DNA of 64,000 bases from Pseudomonas putida. Lineage in GTDB: Bacteria; Pseudomonadota; Gammaproteobacteria; Pseudomonadales; Pseudomonadaceae. The notes beneath the pieces were generated by a model. The model saw nothing but the letters and a program-made list of their open reading frames with translations, ran no database searches and was not told the origin of the DNA. The DNA is taken from NCBI RefSeq assembly GCF_016406145.1, contig NZ_CP066306.1, forward strand, positions 124,001-188,000. Direction: 5' to 3'. This document shows positions 1 through 8,195 of the stretch, in pieces (the first letter of the stretch is position 1; the number at the start of each line of letters is the position of its first letter). Both the position numbers and the translations under genes were made by a program.

Positions 1-1
1 G

Positions 2-1345
2 CAGGTCAGTGGCCCTGCTGCGGGCTTGGCCGTGCTGGTGTACGAACTGGTGCGCCAACACGGCGTGGCGATGCTCGGGCCGATCCTGCTGCTGGCGGGT
101 TTGTTGCAATTGCTGGCCGGGCGCTTGCGCTTGGGCTGCTGGTTCCGCGTCACCGCCCCGGCGGTGGTGTACGGCATGCTGGCAGGTATCGGTGTGCTGA
201 TCGTGCTGTCACAAGTGCATGTGATGTTCGACACGGCGCCGCAGCCTTCGGGCTTGCAAAACCTTATCGGGTTCCCCGCTACAGTGGCTAGCGCCCTGCC
301 CTTTGAGAGTGCCGGCAGCGGCTGGCAGGCCGGCCTGCTCGGTTTGGGGACCATCGCTGTGATGTGGGGTTGGGAACGCTTGCGGCCTCAGCGTTTGCGG
401 TTTGTACCTGGGGCCTTGCTCGGTGTTGCGGGGATGACGCTGCTCAGCATGTGGCTGGCACTGCCCGTCAATCGTGTGCAGGTGCCGGCGGACTTGTCTG
501 AGGCCATCGACTGGCTGCGCCCCGAAGATTTGCTGCAAATGGCTGACCCGACCTTGCTGGTGGCCGCCTTCGCACTGGCTTTCATTGCCAGTGCCGAAAC
601 CCTGTTGTCTGCCGCTGCGGTGGACCGCATGCACAGCGGTCAGCGCTCGGACTTCGACCGTGAACTCTCCGCGCAAGGGATCGGCAACATGCTGTGCGGT
701 GTACTGGGCGCGCTGCCAATGACCGGAGTGATCGTACGCAGTTCGGCCAATGTGCAGGCAGGCGCGCAAACCCGTGCATCGGCGATTCTCCATGGCTTGT
801 GGCTGTTGGCTTTCGTGGTGGTCTTGAGCAGTGTGCTGCAGCAGATCCCGGTGGCAAGCCTGGCGGGTGTGCTGGTTTACACCGGTATCAAGCTGGTGGA
901 CTTCAAGGCCTTTCGCGGGCTTGGCCGCTACGGTCGCATGCCTATGTTCACCTATGCAGCTACCGCGCTGGCGATCATCTTCACTGACCTGCTGACCGGT
1001 GTGCTGCTGGGCTTTGCCCTGACGCTGCTAAAGCTGGCACTCAAAGCAGCCCGCCTGAAGATCAACCTGCTCAGCCTGGACCGGCCGGGGCATATGGAGC
1101 TGCGGCTCACGGGCGCCGCCACCTTCCTCAAGGTGCCGGCACTGACCCAGGTGCTGGAAACGGTACCCCCTGGCACACAGCTGCACGTACCGCTGGCCAA
1201 CCTGAGTTACATCGACCACTCGGTGCTGGAGTTACTGGAGGACTGGGGGCGTACTCAGCGCAGCGGTGGTTCACGCCTGATCATCGAGCCCCGTGGACTC
1301 AAGCGGCGTATCGAGGGGGGCTTGCGCACTGCGGCAGAGTGTTGA
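2..1345 (+). CDS. SulP-family anion transporter (5' end missing)
   Basis: Membrane transporter of the SulP/SLC26 family, which moves sulfate, bicarbonate or other small anions. The reading frame is open from the first bases of the window; the residues SGPAAGLAVLV at the start are typical of an early SulP membrane helix, so the true start lies upstream and the N-terminus is missing. About 360 residues of alternating hydrophobic helices are followed, from about residue 363 of the visible part, by a cytoplasmic STAS domain (HMELRLTGAATFLKVPAL, then SYIDHSVLELL). SulP genes are often next to a carbonic anhydrase, but that side is not visible here. The substrate cannot be told from sequence. The gene ends 2 bp from the convergent next gene. 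Confidence 0.9.
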   Translation, partial: QVSGPAAGLAVLVYELVRQHGVAMLGPILLLAGLLQLLAGRLRLGCWFRVTAPAVVYGMLAGIGVLIVLSQVHVMFDTAPQPSGLQNLIGFPATVASALPFESAGSGWQAGLLGLGTIAVMWGWERLRPQRLRFVPGALLGVAGMTLLSMWLALPVNRVQVPADLSEAIDWLRPEDLLQMADPTLLVAAFALAFIASAETLLSAAAVDRMHSGQRSDFDRELSAQGIGNMLCGVLGALPMTGVIVRSSANVQAGAQTRASAILHGLWLLAFVVVLSSVLQQIPVASLAGVLVYTGIKLVDFKAFRGLGRYGRMPMFTYAATALAIIFTDLLTGVLLGFALTLLKLALKAARLKINLLSLDRPGHMELRLTGAATFLKVPALTQVLETVPPGTQLHVPLANLSYIDHSVLELLEDWGRTQRSGGSRLIIEPRGLKRRIEGGLRTAAEC

Positions 1346-1347
1346 GG

Positions 1348-2436
1348 TCAGTCTTCCTCGACGACACGGATGGAGGGCGAACCGGGCCATGTACCATACA
1401 GGTTGATGGTCCGGCTGCCGCCAACCCACTGGCTGAGCGGTGTGGCCCAATGCCTTTTGAGTGTTTGATTGTCGCCCAGGTTGACGAATTCGGCGCTGAA
1501 GTCGAGATTTCTGGCACCGAGCGCAATGGTGAAGTTATGCGACAGGCCGCCGGGAATGGTAATCGGGCCAATCGTGGTGCGGCGTTCACCTGGCAGATCA
1601 TATGCAACCGATACCTTGGTGATGTAGGTGGTGGCAGAGGTGGCCTTGCTGTCTACATGCAGTTGCAAGCTGCCAACTTTGCGCACCCAGATCGGAATGA
1701 TCATCCTGTCGGGGCCAAAAGAGGCAAAGCTGTAGGCTACAGGCAGCGGGATGGTCGCAACCTGGCCATCTTGCGCAGGTAGCGTATGCGATTCCACTGA
1801 AGCGGTATCGCGGGTGGAAATGAACGTTGCCCCGCCTTTGCCTGAAATACCGTTTTCGCCCAGCAAGGTGTTCAGGCCGCTGGCCGAACCCGAAAGGGAG
1901 AATTTGGCATTCTTGCTCTTGGCCCCGGCATTCACGCCGCTATTGGCCAGAATGACGCTCGTTACCACGCCAAAACCCTCTGCAATCCTGCCATCGCTGG
2001 CCATACCGACCTTCTCGGCCTGTGCGTATAGCCAATCGTACTGGTCGTGGATCAGGGCCAGGTCACTCAGACGTTGCTCACCATGCAGGGCGAACTCCGA
2101 AGCGATCGACTCCTCTTTACCGAAGTTCCACTCCAGCGTCAGGTCTGGCTTGACCTGAGCCCCGGTGGCAGGGTCGATCACCGTCCCTGAAACATTGGCC
2201 TTGGTCTCCCTGCGTGATACGTCCTTGGAGCTGATGGCCCAGCGGCGCCCTTGCTGAACATTGGAAATCTGCACGGTGGGCAACGCTTCGTTGACCAAGG
2301 TGAAATCGCCGGAAGCCGGGTCGATGATGCCCACTGCACCGGGTTTGATGACCGGGTTGAGGGCCCAGTTGCCCCAAAGGGTGGAGCGGCTGCCGCGTAA
2401 CAGGTCCGTGTAAAGCCTGTTCCATTTGATGCTCAT
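1348..2436 (-). CDS. orphan 362-aa protein, unknown function
   Basis: I do not recognise this family. The ATG has a strong ribosome-binding site (GAGGAAG, 5-6 nt upstream) and the frame is uninterrupted. There is no signal peptide and no clear membrane helix. By eye there are two parts: residues about 1-235, mixed but strand-rich, with a Gly/Ser/Ala-rich stretch (VTSVILANSGVNAG, then FSLSGSASG) that looks like amphipathic strands; and residues about 245-362, a beta-rich C-terminal part ending in VGGSRTINLYGTWPG. It stands alone between two unrelated genes, convergent with the SulP gene. A pore-forming or beta-sandwich protein is possible but is only a guess from composition. Confidence 0.8.
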   Translation of the reverse strand: MSIKWNRLYTDLLRGSRSTLWGNWALNPVIKPGAVGIIDPASGDFTLVNEALPTVQISNVQQGRRWAISSKDVSRRETKANVSGTVIDPATGAQVKPDLTLEWNFGKEESIASEFALHGEQRLSDLALIHDQYDWLYAQAEKVGMASDGRIAEGFGVVTSVILANSGVNAGAKSKNAKFSLSGSASGLNTLLGENGISGKGGATFISTRDTASVESHTLPAQDGQVATIPLPVAYSFASFGPDRMIIPIWVRKVGSLQLHVDSKATSATTYITKVSVAYDLPGERRTTIGPITIPGGLSHNFTIALGARNLDFSAEFVNLGDNQTLKRHWATPLSQWVGGSRTINLYGTWPGSPSIRVVEED

Positions 2437-2552
2437 GGTTTCTTCCTCGCCTTGTTAGGTCAATGCCTACCCGATACGGGCGGGGAAGAATCTATCCGTG
2501 CGCGGTACAGCCGATCAGTTGGAGCCTGTTCCCATGGGGCTGTGGGCAGCGG

Positions 2553-3194
2553 TCAGGCCGGTTGGCCCAGTTCGACACCCAGCTGGCGCGACAGGCATGG
2601 CCAGCGTTTCCAGGCCTCGCCAGTCTTCGGGCTGCTCAAGGTTTCCCGGTAGGCTTCTACTGATTCGGTAGCAAAGCTTTCCTCGTTCAGCATTTCATCC
2701 ACCGAGTGGTGCACTACCTCATCGAGCTGGTTGGCGAAGGTCTCTCCGATCAGTTGATGGGCAATCAAGTTGGCCATGGTGGTATCGAATGGGATCAGTG
2801 GTTGCTGGAAGTGGCGGATATAAAGGTCGTTCACCTCCTCCACCAGACGGTGCGCCAGGTAGGCTTCATCCAGCAGACAGTCCAGGCCCACGTGCCCTTG
2901 CATCACGCTCGGCGGCTGCAGGAAATAGGCTTCGGCGATCTTCAGTACAGGTTTGATCTGCGACTCGATACCGGCCTCGAGCGCCACCGCGTGGGCAGCC
3001 TCCAGCAACTCCGGCACCTGGTCGATATAGGCGCTGACGAAGCGCGCCAATGTACCCTGTGCGTCCTGCTCAGGCAGTTGGATCGAGGGGTGCAGGTGGG
3101 GCAGTTGCAGCTCGAGACGCTCTTTCAGTTGGCCAGTATGGCGTTCGTGATCGTGGGCTTGGCTTATTTGCTCGCGTACAGCAGCGATGTTCAT
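2553..3194 (-). CDS. hypothetical helical protein (213 aa)
   Basis: Conserved-type hypothetical protein upstream of, and divergent from, the cytochrome oxidase genes. The start MNIAAVREQ is chosen because TGGAG lies 5 nt upstream of its ATG; an in-frame codon nine residues earlier has no such site. The sequence is almost wholly helical, rich in Glu, His and Leu (HDHERHTGQLKERLE, LDCLLDEAYLAHRLVEEVND), without signal peptide or membrane helix. A ferritin-like or hemerythrin-like helical bundle is conceivable from the many His and Glu residues, but no complete metal motif is evident. Function unknown. Confidence 0.75.
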   Translation of the reverse strand: MNIAAVREQISQAHDHERHTGQLKERLELQLPHLHPSIQLPEQDAQGTLARFVSAYIDQVPELLEAAHAVALEAGIESQIKPVLKIAEAYFLQPPSVMQGHVGLDCLLDEAYLAHRLVEEVNDLYIRHFQQPLIPFDTTMANLIAHQLIGETFANQLDEVVHHSVDEMLNEESFATESVEAYRETLSSPKTGEAWKRWPCLSRQLGVELGQPA

Positions 3195-3395
3195 GACAAC
3201 TCCAGGGACAATACGTTTCAAACGGAAGACACTAAATTAGCTCGGTATACAGAATACCTAAGACGCATTTGTTATAAATCGCGCAAACGTGTGCGCTGTT
3301 GGATATATGCAGATGCCACCATTATGCCACTTAGCGTCTAGAGCAGGCCTTGCAGGCGATTTCACGATTTCATGAAGATCATTTCACCTGCGTCG

Positions 3396-3423
3396 TTGCG
3401 TGCCATTGGTCGCTGTCTATACT
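3396..3423 (+). promoter_or_regulatory. candidate coxB promoter
   Basis: TTGCGT (3396-3401), a 16-nt spacer and TATACT (3418-3423) match the sigma70 -35 and -10 elements. The predicted start near 3430 gives a leader of about 135 nt before coxB. In P. aeruginosa the aa3 oxidase genes are known to be induced by starvation through RpoS, and a TATACT -10 is also compatible with RpoS. Confidence 0.5.
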
Positions 3424-3537
3424 CGGGTTGAACGTGATTCGCTGATGAGGCCCGACTGCTTTTCGCAGGGGCTCGGTCGTCGAAGCCAGGCAGTCTTGAC
3501 CGCCGTTCCCTCTTGCCGCAGGCCACGCCTCCGGGAC

Positions 3538-3545
3538 AACAAGAA
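3538..3545 (+). promoter_or_regulatory. candidate Crc/Hfq (CA) motif in coxB leader
   Basis: AACAAGAA fits the AANAANAA pattern bound by Hfq with Crc during catabolite repression in pseudomonads. It lies just 5' of the coxB Shine-Dalgarno and 19 nt before the start codon. Such short motifs occur by chance, so this is suggestive only; the crc gene itself is in this window. Confidence 0.35.
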
Positions 3546-3563
3546 TTAGAAGGGGAACCCGCA

Positions 3564-4691
3564 ATGATGCGACATCCACCAGTCTGGATGGGCCTCCTGT
3601 TGTGGTTGGTTTTAGGTCAGGCCAACGCCGCCTGGACCGTGAACATGGCGCCGGGGGCGACGGAAGTCTCCAACGCCGTGTTCGACCTGCACATGACCAT
3701 CTTCTGGATCTGCGTGATCATCGGCGTCGTGGTGTTCGGCGCGATGTTCTGGTCCATGGTCATCCACCGCCGTTCCACCGGCCAGCAAGCTGCGCATTTT
3801 CACGAGCACACCTGGGTGGAAATCTTGTGGACCGTGGTCCCCTTGCTCATCCTGGTGGCCATGGCCATCCCCGCCACCAAGACCCTGATCGATATCTACG
3901 ACGCCAGCGAATCGGACATTGATATCCAGGTTACGGGCTACCAGTGGAAATGGCACTACAAATACCTGGGCCAGGACGTGGAGTTCTTCAGCAACCTGGC
4001 CACTCCTGCCGACCAGATCCAGAACAAGGCGCCCAAGGACGAGCACTACCTGCTTGAGGTCGACCAGCCGCTGGTGCTGCCGGTGGGGGCGAAAGTGCGC
4101 TTTCTGGTGACGGCCGCCGACGTGATCCATTCCTGGTGGGTACCGGCTTTCGCGGTCAAGCGTGACGCCATCCCCGGCTTTGTCAACGAAGCCTGGACGC
4201 GTGTCGAAAAGCCCGGCATCTATCGCGGCCAATGCACCGAGCTGTGTGGCAAGGATCACGGTTTCATGCCGGTGGTGGTGGAGGTCAAATCCAAGGCCGA
4301 CTACGACACCTGGCTCGGCGAGCGCAAGGCCGAAGCGGCCAAACTCAAGGAGCTGACCAGCAAGGAATGGACCCTTGAAGAGTTGGTCGCGCGCGGCGAC
4401 AAGGTTTATCACACCACCTGCGTGGCCTGTCACCAGGCCGAAGGCCAGGGCTTGCCGCCGATGTTCCCGGCACTCAAGGGTTCGAAGATCGCCACCGGCC
4501 CCAAGGATGCCCACCTGAACATCGTCTTCCACGGCAAGCCCGGTACCTCCATGGCGGCCTTCGGCAAGCAGCTGTCTGAGGTCGATATCGCCGCCGTGGT
4601 CACTTACGAGCGCAACGCCTGGGGCAATGACAAAGGCGACATGGTCACACCGAAGGACGTGCTGGCGCTCAAGCAGGCACAAGCGCAATGA
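3564..4691 (+). CDS. coxB: cytochrome c oxidase subunit II, caa3 type
   Basis: Subunit II of a caa3-type terminal oxidase: takes electrons from cytochrome c through the CuA centre. The start MMRHPPVW is chosen because AGAAGGGGA precedes it and a Sec signal peptide follows, ending AWTV after QANA. Two membrane helices come next, then the cupredoxin domain with CuA ligands His189, Cys224, Cys228, His232 and Met235 (CTELCGKDHGFM). Unlike the short mitochondrial form, the C-terminus carries a covalent cytochrome c domain with CVACH at 286-290 and a likely axial Met near 330. It heads the cluster with coxA, ctaG and coxC. Confidence 0.96.
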   Translation: MMRHPPVWMGLLLWLVLGQANAAWTVNMAPGATEVSNAVFDLHMTIFWICVIIGVVVFGAMFWSMVIHRRSTGQQAAHFHEHTWVEILWTVVPLLILVAMAIPATKTLIDIYDASESDIDIQVTGYQWKWHYKYLGQDVEFFSNLATPADQIQNKAPKDEHYLLEVDQPLVLPVGAKVRFLVTAADVIHSWWVPAFAVKRDAIPGFVNEAWTRVEKPGIYRGQCTELCGKDHGFMPVVVEVKSKADYDTWLGERKAEAAKLKELTSKEWTLEELVARGDKVYHTTCVACHQAEGQGLPPMFPALKGSKIATGPKDAHLNIVFHGKPGTSMAAFGKQLSEVDIAAVVTYERNAWGNDKGDMVTPKDVLALKQAQAQ

Positions 4692-4734
4692 ACCGGGTTA
4701 CTCGCGGCAGTCAGTGGGCTGCAGGAGACAGGAC

Positions 4735-6324
4735 ATGAGTGCAGTGATCGACGACCACGCCCACGGCCATGAGCATGCCCACGGCCCGGCAAAGGGCCTG
4801 ATGCGCTGGGTGCTGACCACCAACCACAAGGACATCGGCACGATGTACCTGTGGTTCAGCTTCATCATGTTCCTCCTTGGCGGCTCGTTCGCCATGGTGA
4901 TACGCGCCGAACTGTTCCAGCCCGGGCTGCAGATCGTCGAGCCGGCATTTTTCAACCAGATGACCACCATGCACGGCCTGATCATGGTATTCGGCGCAGT
5001 GATGCCTGCCTTCGTCGGCTTGGCCAACTGGATGATCCCGCTGATGATCGGCGCGCCGGACATGGCCCTGCCGCGGATGAACAACTTCAGTTTCTGGCTG
5101 CTGCCGGCGGCGTTCCTGATGCTGGTATCGACCCTGTTCAGCCCTGGTGGTGGGCCGAACTTTGGCTGGACCTTCTACGCCCCGCTATCGACCACCTATG
5201 CCCCCGCAAGCGTGACCTTCTTCATCTTTGCCATCCACTTGATGGGTATCAGCTCGATCATGGGGGCCATCAACGTCATAGCCACCATTCTCAACCTGCG
5301 CGCACCGGGCATGACCCTGATGAAAATGCCGCTGTTCGTTTGGACCTGGCTGATCACGGCCTTCCTGCTGATCGCGGTGATGCCGGTGCTGGCCGGTGTG
5401 GTGACCATGATGCTGATGGATATCCACTTTGGCACCAGCTTCTTCAGTGCCGCCGGTGGCGGTGACCCGGTGCTGTTCCAGCATGTGTTCTGGTTCTTCG
5501 GCCACCCAGAGGTGTACATCATGATCCTGCCGGCCTTCGGCGCGGTCAGCTCGATCATCCCGGCGTTCTCACGCAAGCCGCTGTTCGGCTACACATCGAT
5601 GGTTTATGCCACGGGTGCGATCGCATTCCTGTCGTTCATCGTCTGGGCGCACCACATGTTCGTGGTCGGTATCCCGGTGGTGGGTGAGTTGTTCTTCATG
5701 TACGCGACCATGCTCATTGCCGTGCCCACCGGGGTGAAGGTGTTCAACTGGGTCAGCACCATGTGGGAAGGCTCACTGACCTTCGAGACGCCGATGCTGT
5801 TCGCCATCGCCTTCGTCATATTGTTCACCATCGGTGGGTTCTCCGGGTTGATGCTGGCCATCGCGCCGGCAGACTTCCAGTACCACGACACGTACTTCGT
5901 GGTGGCGCACTTCCACTACGTGCTGGTGCCCGGGGCGATCTTCGGCATCTTCGCCTCGGCCTATTACTGGCTGCCGAAGTGGACCGGCCACATGTACGAC
6001 GAAACCCTCGGCAAGTTGCATTTCTGGCTGTCATTCATCGGTATGAACCTGGCCTTCTTCCCCATGCACTTCGTTGGCCTGGCCGGCATGCCGCGGCGTA
6101 TTCCTGACTACAACCTGCAGTTCGCCGACTTCAACATGGTGTCATCGGTCGGTGCGTTCATGTTTGGTGCCACGCAGATCTTCTTCCTGTTCATCGTCAT
6201 CAAGTGCATTCGGGGCGGCGCGCCGGCCCCGGCCAAACCCTGGGATGGTGCAGAGGGGCTTGAGTGGTCGGTCCCTTCTCCGGCGCCGTATCACACCTTC
6301 CAGACGCCACCGGATGTGAAATAG
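4735..6324 (+). CDS. coxA: cytochrome c oxidase subunit I
   Basis: Catalytic heme-copper subunit of the caa3 oxidase, about 529 aa with twelve membrane helices; carries heme a, heme a3 and CuB and pumps protons. The start MSAVIDDHAHGHEHAHG follows GGAGACAGGA. Family hallmarks are visible: FFGHPEVYI (CuB His and the cross-linked His-Tyr region), the WAHHMFVVG pair of CuB histidines, and the late HDTYFVVAHFHYV with the heme ligands. The N-terminal tail before the first helix is a His-rich stretch that could bind metal. It lies 43 bp after coxB in the same direction. Confidence 0.97.
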   Translation: MSAVIDDHAHGHEHAHGPAKGLMRWVLTTNHKDIGTMYLWFSFIMFLLGGSFAMVIRAELFQPGLQIVEPAFFNQMTTMHGLIMVFGAVMPAFVGLANWMIPLMIGAPDMALPRMNNFSFWLLPAAFLMLVSTLFSPGGGPNFGWTFYAPLSTTYAPASVTFFIFAIHLMGISSIMGAINVIATILNLRAPGMTLMKMPLFVWTWLITAFLLIAVMPVLAGVVTMMLMDIHFGTSFFSAAGGGDPVLFQHVFWFFGHPEVYIMILPAFGAVSSIIPAFSRKPLFGYTSMVYATGAIAFLSFIVWAHHMFVVGIPVVGELFFMYATMLIAVPTGVKVFNWVSTMWEGSLTFETPMLFAIAFVILFTIGGFSGLMLAIAPADFQYHDTYFVVAHFHYVLVPGAIFGIFASAYYWLPKWTGHMYDETLGKLHFWLSFIGMNLAFFPMHFVGLAGMPRRIPDYNLQFADFNMVSSVGAFMFGATQIFFLFIVIKCIRGGAPAPAKPWDGAEGLEWSVPSPAPYHTFQTPPDVK

Positions 6325-6334
6325 GTAACCGCCC

Positions 6335-6901
6335 ATGACCGGCCAACCGCTCAAACGTCTGGTGCTGCGCCTGTTGATGCTGACGGTGGTGATGTTCGCC
6401 TTCGGCTTTGCCCTGGTGCCGATCTACGACGTCATGTGCAGGGCCTTCGGCATCAATGGCAAGACCGGCGGGCAGTATGAGGGAAGCCAGGTCAGCGATC
6501 CGACGCGTTCGGTGCGGGTGCAGTTCATGTCGACCAATGCCGGCGACATGGTCTGGGACTTCTACGCCACTGCCGACCAGCTCGCGGTCAACCCGGGGGC
6601 CGTCAACCAGATGATCTTCGTGGCTCACAACACCACTGACCGGCCGATGAGCGCCCAGGCCGTACCCAGCATCACACCGGCCGAGGCCGCAGCGTATTTC
6701 CACAAGACCGAGTGCTTCTGCTTTACCCAGCAGGTGCTGCAGCCCGGCGAACGTATCGAGATGCCCGTGCGCTTCATCGTCGACCGGGACCTGCCGACCA
6801 GCGTGAAGCACCTGACACTGGCCTACACCTTGTTCGACATCACCGCTCGCCACCCGCCGGTCGCGCATGTCGCGCCCCAGGACGTTCAGGGCGCCCGTTA
6901 A
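6335..6901 (+). CDS. ctaG: cytochrome c oxidase assembly protein Cox11/CtaG
   Basis: Membrane-anchored copper chaperone that delivers copper to the CuB site of subunit I. It is 188 aa: a short cytoplasmic start, one membrane helix (LVLRLLMLTVVMFAFGFALV), then a periplasmic immunoglobulin-like domain with the copper-binding CFCF motif (KTECFCFTQQVLQPGE), diagnostic of Cox11. It begins 10 bp after coxA and sits between coxA and coxC, the usual arrangement in aa3/caa3 operons. Confidence 0.96.
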   Translation: MTGQPLKRLVLRLLMLTVVMFAFGFALVPIYDVMCRAFGINGKTGGQYEGSQVSDPTRSVRVQFMSTNAGDMVWDFYATADQLAVNPGAVNQMIFVAHNTTDRPMSAQAVPSITPAEAAAYFHKTECFCFTQQVLQPGERIEMPVRFIVDRDLPTSVKHLTLAYTLFDITARHPPVAHVAPQDVQGAR

Positions 6902-6917
6902 GGGAAGGAGAACAGCA

Positions 6918-7805
6918 ATGGCAAGTCATGAACACTACTACGTCCCTGCGCAGAGCAAGTGGCCGATCATTGCCACCATCGGCATGTTCATCACGGTGTA
7001 CGGCCTTGGCACGTGGTTCAACGACCTCAAGGCTGGCCACCCCGACTCCCATGGGCCGCTGATTTTCTTCGTCGGTGCGCTGCTGCTGGCCTACATGCTG
7101 TTCGGCTGGTTCGGGGCGGTGGTTAAGGAAAGCCACGCCGGGCTGTATAGCGCGCAGCTGGACCGCTCGTTCCGCTGGGGCATGAGCTGGTTCATCTTCT
7201 CCGAGGTGATGTTCTTCCTGGCCTTCTTTGGCGCACTGTTCTACGTACGGGTACTGGCCGGGCCATGGCTCGGTGGTGAAGGCGACAAGGGGGTTGCACA
7301 TATGCTGTGGCCCAGTTTCGAATTCACCTGGCCTCTGCTCAATACCCCGGACCCCAAGCTGTTCCCGCCGCCCAAGGACGTCATCGACCCCTGGCACCTG
7401 CCTTTGATCAACACCATTTTGCTGGTCAGTTCGAGCGTGACCATCACCATCGCCCATCATGCACTGCGACGTGACCACCGTGGGGCGCTGAAGCTCTGGA
7501 TGGCGATCACCATCCTGCTGGGGCTGAGCTTCATCGCGCTGCAGGCCTACGAATACTTCGAGGCCTACACCAAGTTGGGCCTGACGCTAGGCTCGGGGAT
7601 CTACGGCGCAACCTTCTTCATGCTCACAGGCTTCCACGGTGCCCACGTGACCTTGGGCACGATCATTTTGATCGTGATGTTCGTGCGTATCCTGCGTGGG
7701 CACTTCAACCCGGACAAACACTTCGGCTTCGAGGCGGCAAGCTGGTATTGGCACTTCGTCGATGTGGTGTGGGTCGGGCTGTTCATCTTTGTGTATGTGC
7801 TGTGA
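6918..7805 (+). CDS. coxC: cytochrome c oxidase subunit III
   Basis: Integral membrane subunit III of the caa3 oxidase, 295 aa, seven predicted helices. The start MASHEHYYVPAQSKWPI is preceded by AAGGGAAGGAG. Family features include the Glu in the SEVMFFLAFFGALFY helix and the C-terminal GFHGAHVTLGTI and SWYWHFVDVVWVGLF segments. It is the last gene of the structural run; a REP pair follows directly and probably limits transcription or protects the 3' end. Confidence 0.96.
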   Translation: MASHEHYYVPAQSKWPIIATIGMFITVYGLGTWFNDLKAGHPDSHGPLIFFVGALLLAYMLFGWFGAVVKESHAGLYSAQLDRSFRWGMSWFIFSEVMFFLAFFGALFYVRVLAGPWLGGEGDKGVAHMLWPSFEFTWPLLNTPDPKLFPPPKDVIDPWHLPLINTILLVSSSVTITIAHHALRRDHRGALKLWMAITILLGLSFIALQAYEYFEAYTKLGLTLGSGIYGATFFMLTGFHGAHVTLGTIILIVMFVRILRGHFNPDKHFGFEAASWYWHFVDVVWVGLFIFVYVL

Positions 7806-7819
7806 AGGGCGACGCAGCC

Positions 7820-7932
7820 CTTGTAGAAGCGGCCTTGTGTCGCGAAAGGGCCGCAGCGCGGACCCTGGATGTCGGCTCAAACGCATAAAGTGCCGGGGCT
7901 GCTCTGCACCCCTTTCGCGACACAAGTGGCGC
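7820..7932. repeat. REP pair (inverted) after coxC
   Basis: Two inverted copies of the P. putida-type REP core: positions 7834-7850 (cttgtgtcgcgaaaggg) and its exact reverse complement at 7910-7926, a perfect 17-bp inverted repeat separated by 59 bp. It lies between the convergent coxC and the DUF2909 gene, a usual place for REP elements. Confidence 0.8.
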
Positions 7933-7940
7933 AGAGAAGC

Positions 7941-8144
7941 TTAAAAAGGAGCGTGGGAGACCAACTGGCCACTGATGAGGCCATAAGCAACCAAGGCGAT
8001 GGTCAGGCAGGCCAAGGTGACACGCACGGTCAGTGCCTTGAGCAGGCGGGTCGAGTTCTCATCGTCCTTGACCAGAAACACCAGGCCGCTAAACAGGCTG
8101 GCAATGGTGGCCAACAGCATCATGACAATCGCGGCCTTGAGCAT
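7941..8144 (-). CDS. twin-transmembrane small protein (DUF2909)
   Basis: A 67-aa membrane protein on the minus strand inside the cytochrome oxidase cluster. Two hydrophobic helices (AAIVMMLLATIASLFSGLVF and a second from about residue 40) are joined by a short charged segment with KDDENSTRLLKALTVRVTL, the pattern of the DUF2909 twin-transmembrane family that pseudomonads keep beside SURF1. A CTGGAG site precedes the ATG. Its placement suggests a role in oxidase assembly, but none is established. Confidence 0.8.
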   Translation of the reverse strand: MLKAAIVMMLLATIASLFSGLVFLVKDDENSTRLLKALTVRVTLACLTIALVAYGLISGQLVSHAPF

Positions 8145-8195
8145 GGCGTTTCTCCAGGGGGATGCGGTGATGTGGATAAGTATAGCGAGGCGCCC

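Larger units (their letters stand above)
3195..3563. other. intergenic region between hypothetical gene and coxB
   Basis: A 369-bp divergent control region. It contains a sigma70-type promoter candidate for coxB (3396-3423), a long leader of about 135 nt, an A-rich Crc/Hfq-type motif at 3538-3545 and the coxB Shine-Dalgarno AGAAGGGGA. The half next to the hypothetical gene (about 3200-3350) is visibly AT-richer than the rest. No coding frame in it looks real. Confidence 0.6.

Noticed and set aside
1348..2436. Tail fibre or other phage origin for the orphan 362-aa protein
   Set aside because: No phage genes, integrase or att-like repeats nearby.
2706..3341. A 211-codon plus-strand frame opposite the 213-aa hypothetical gene
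   Set aside because: The minus-strand gene has a proper Shine-Dalgarno and a more natural composition; the plus-strand frame runs into the AT-rich promoter region.
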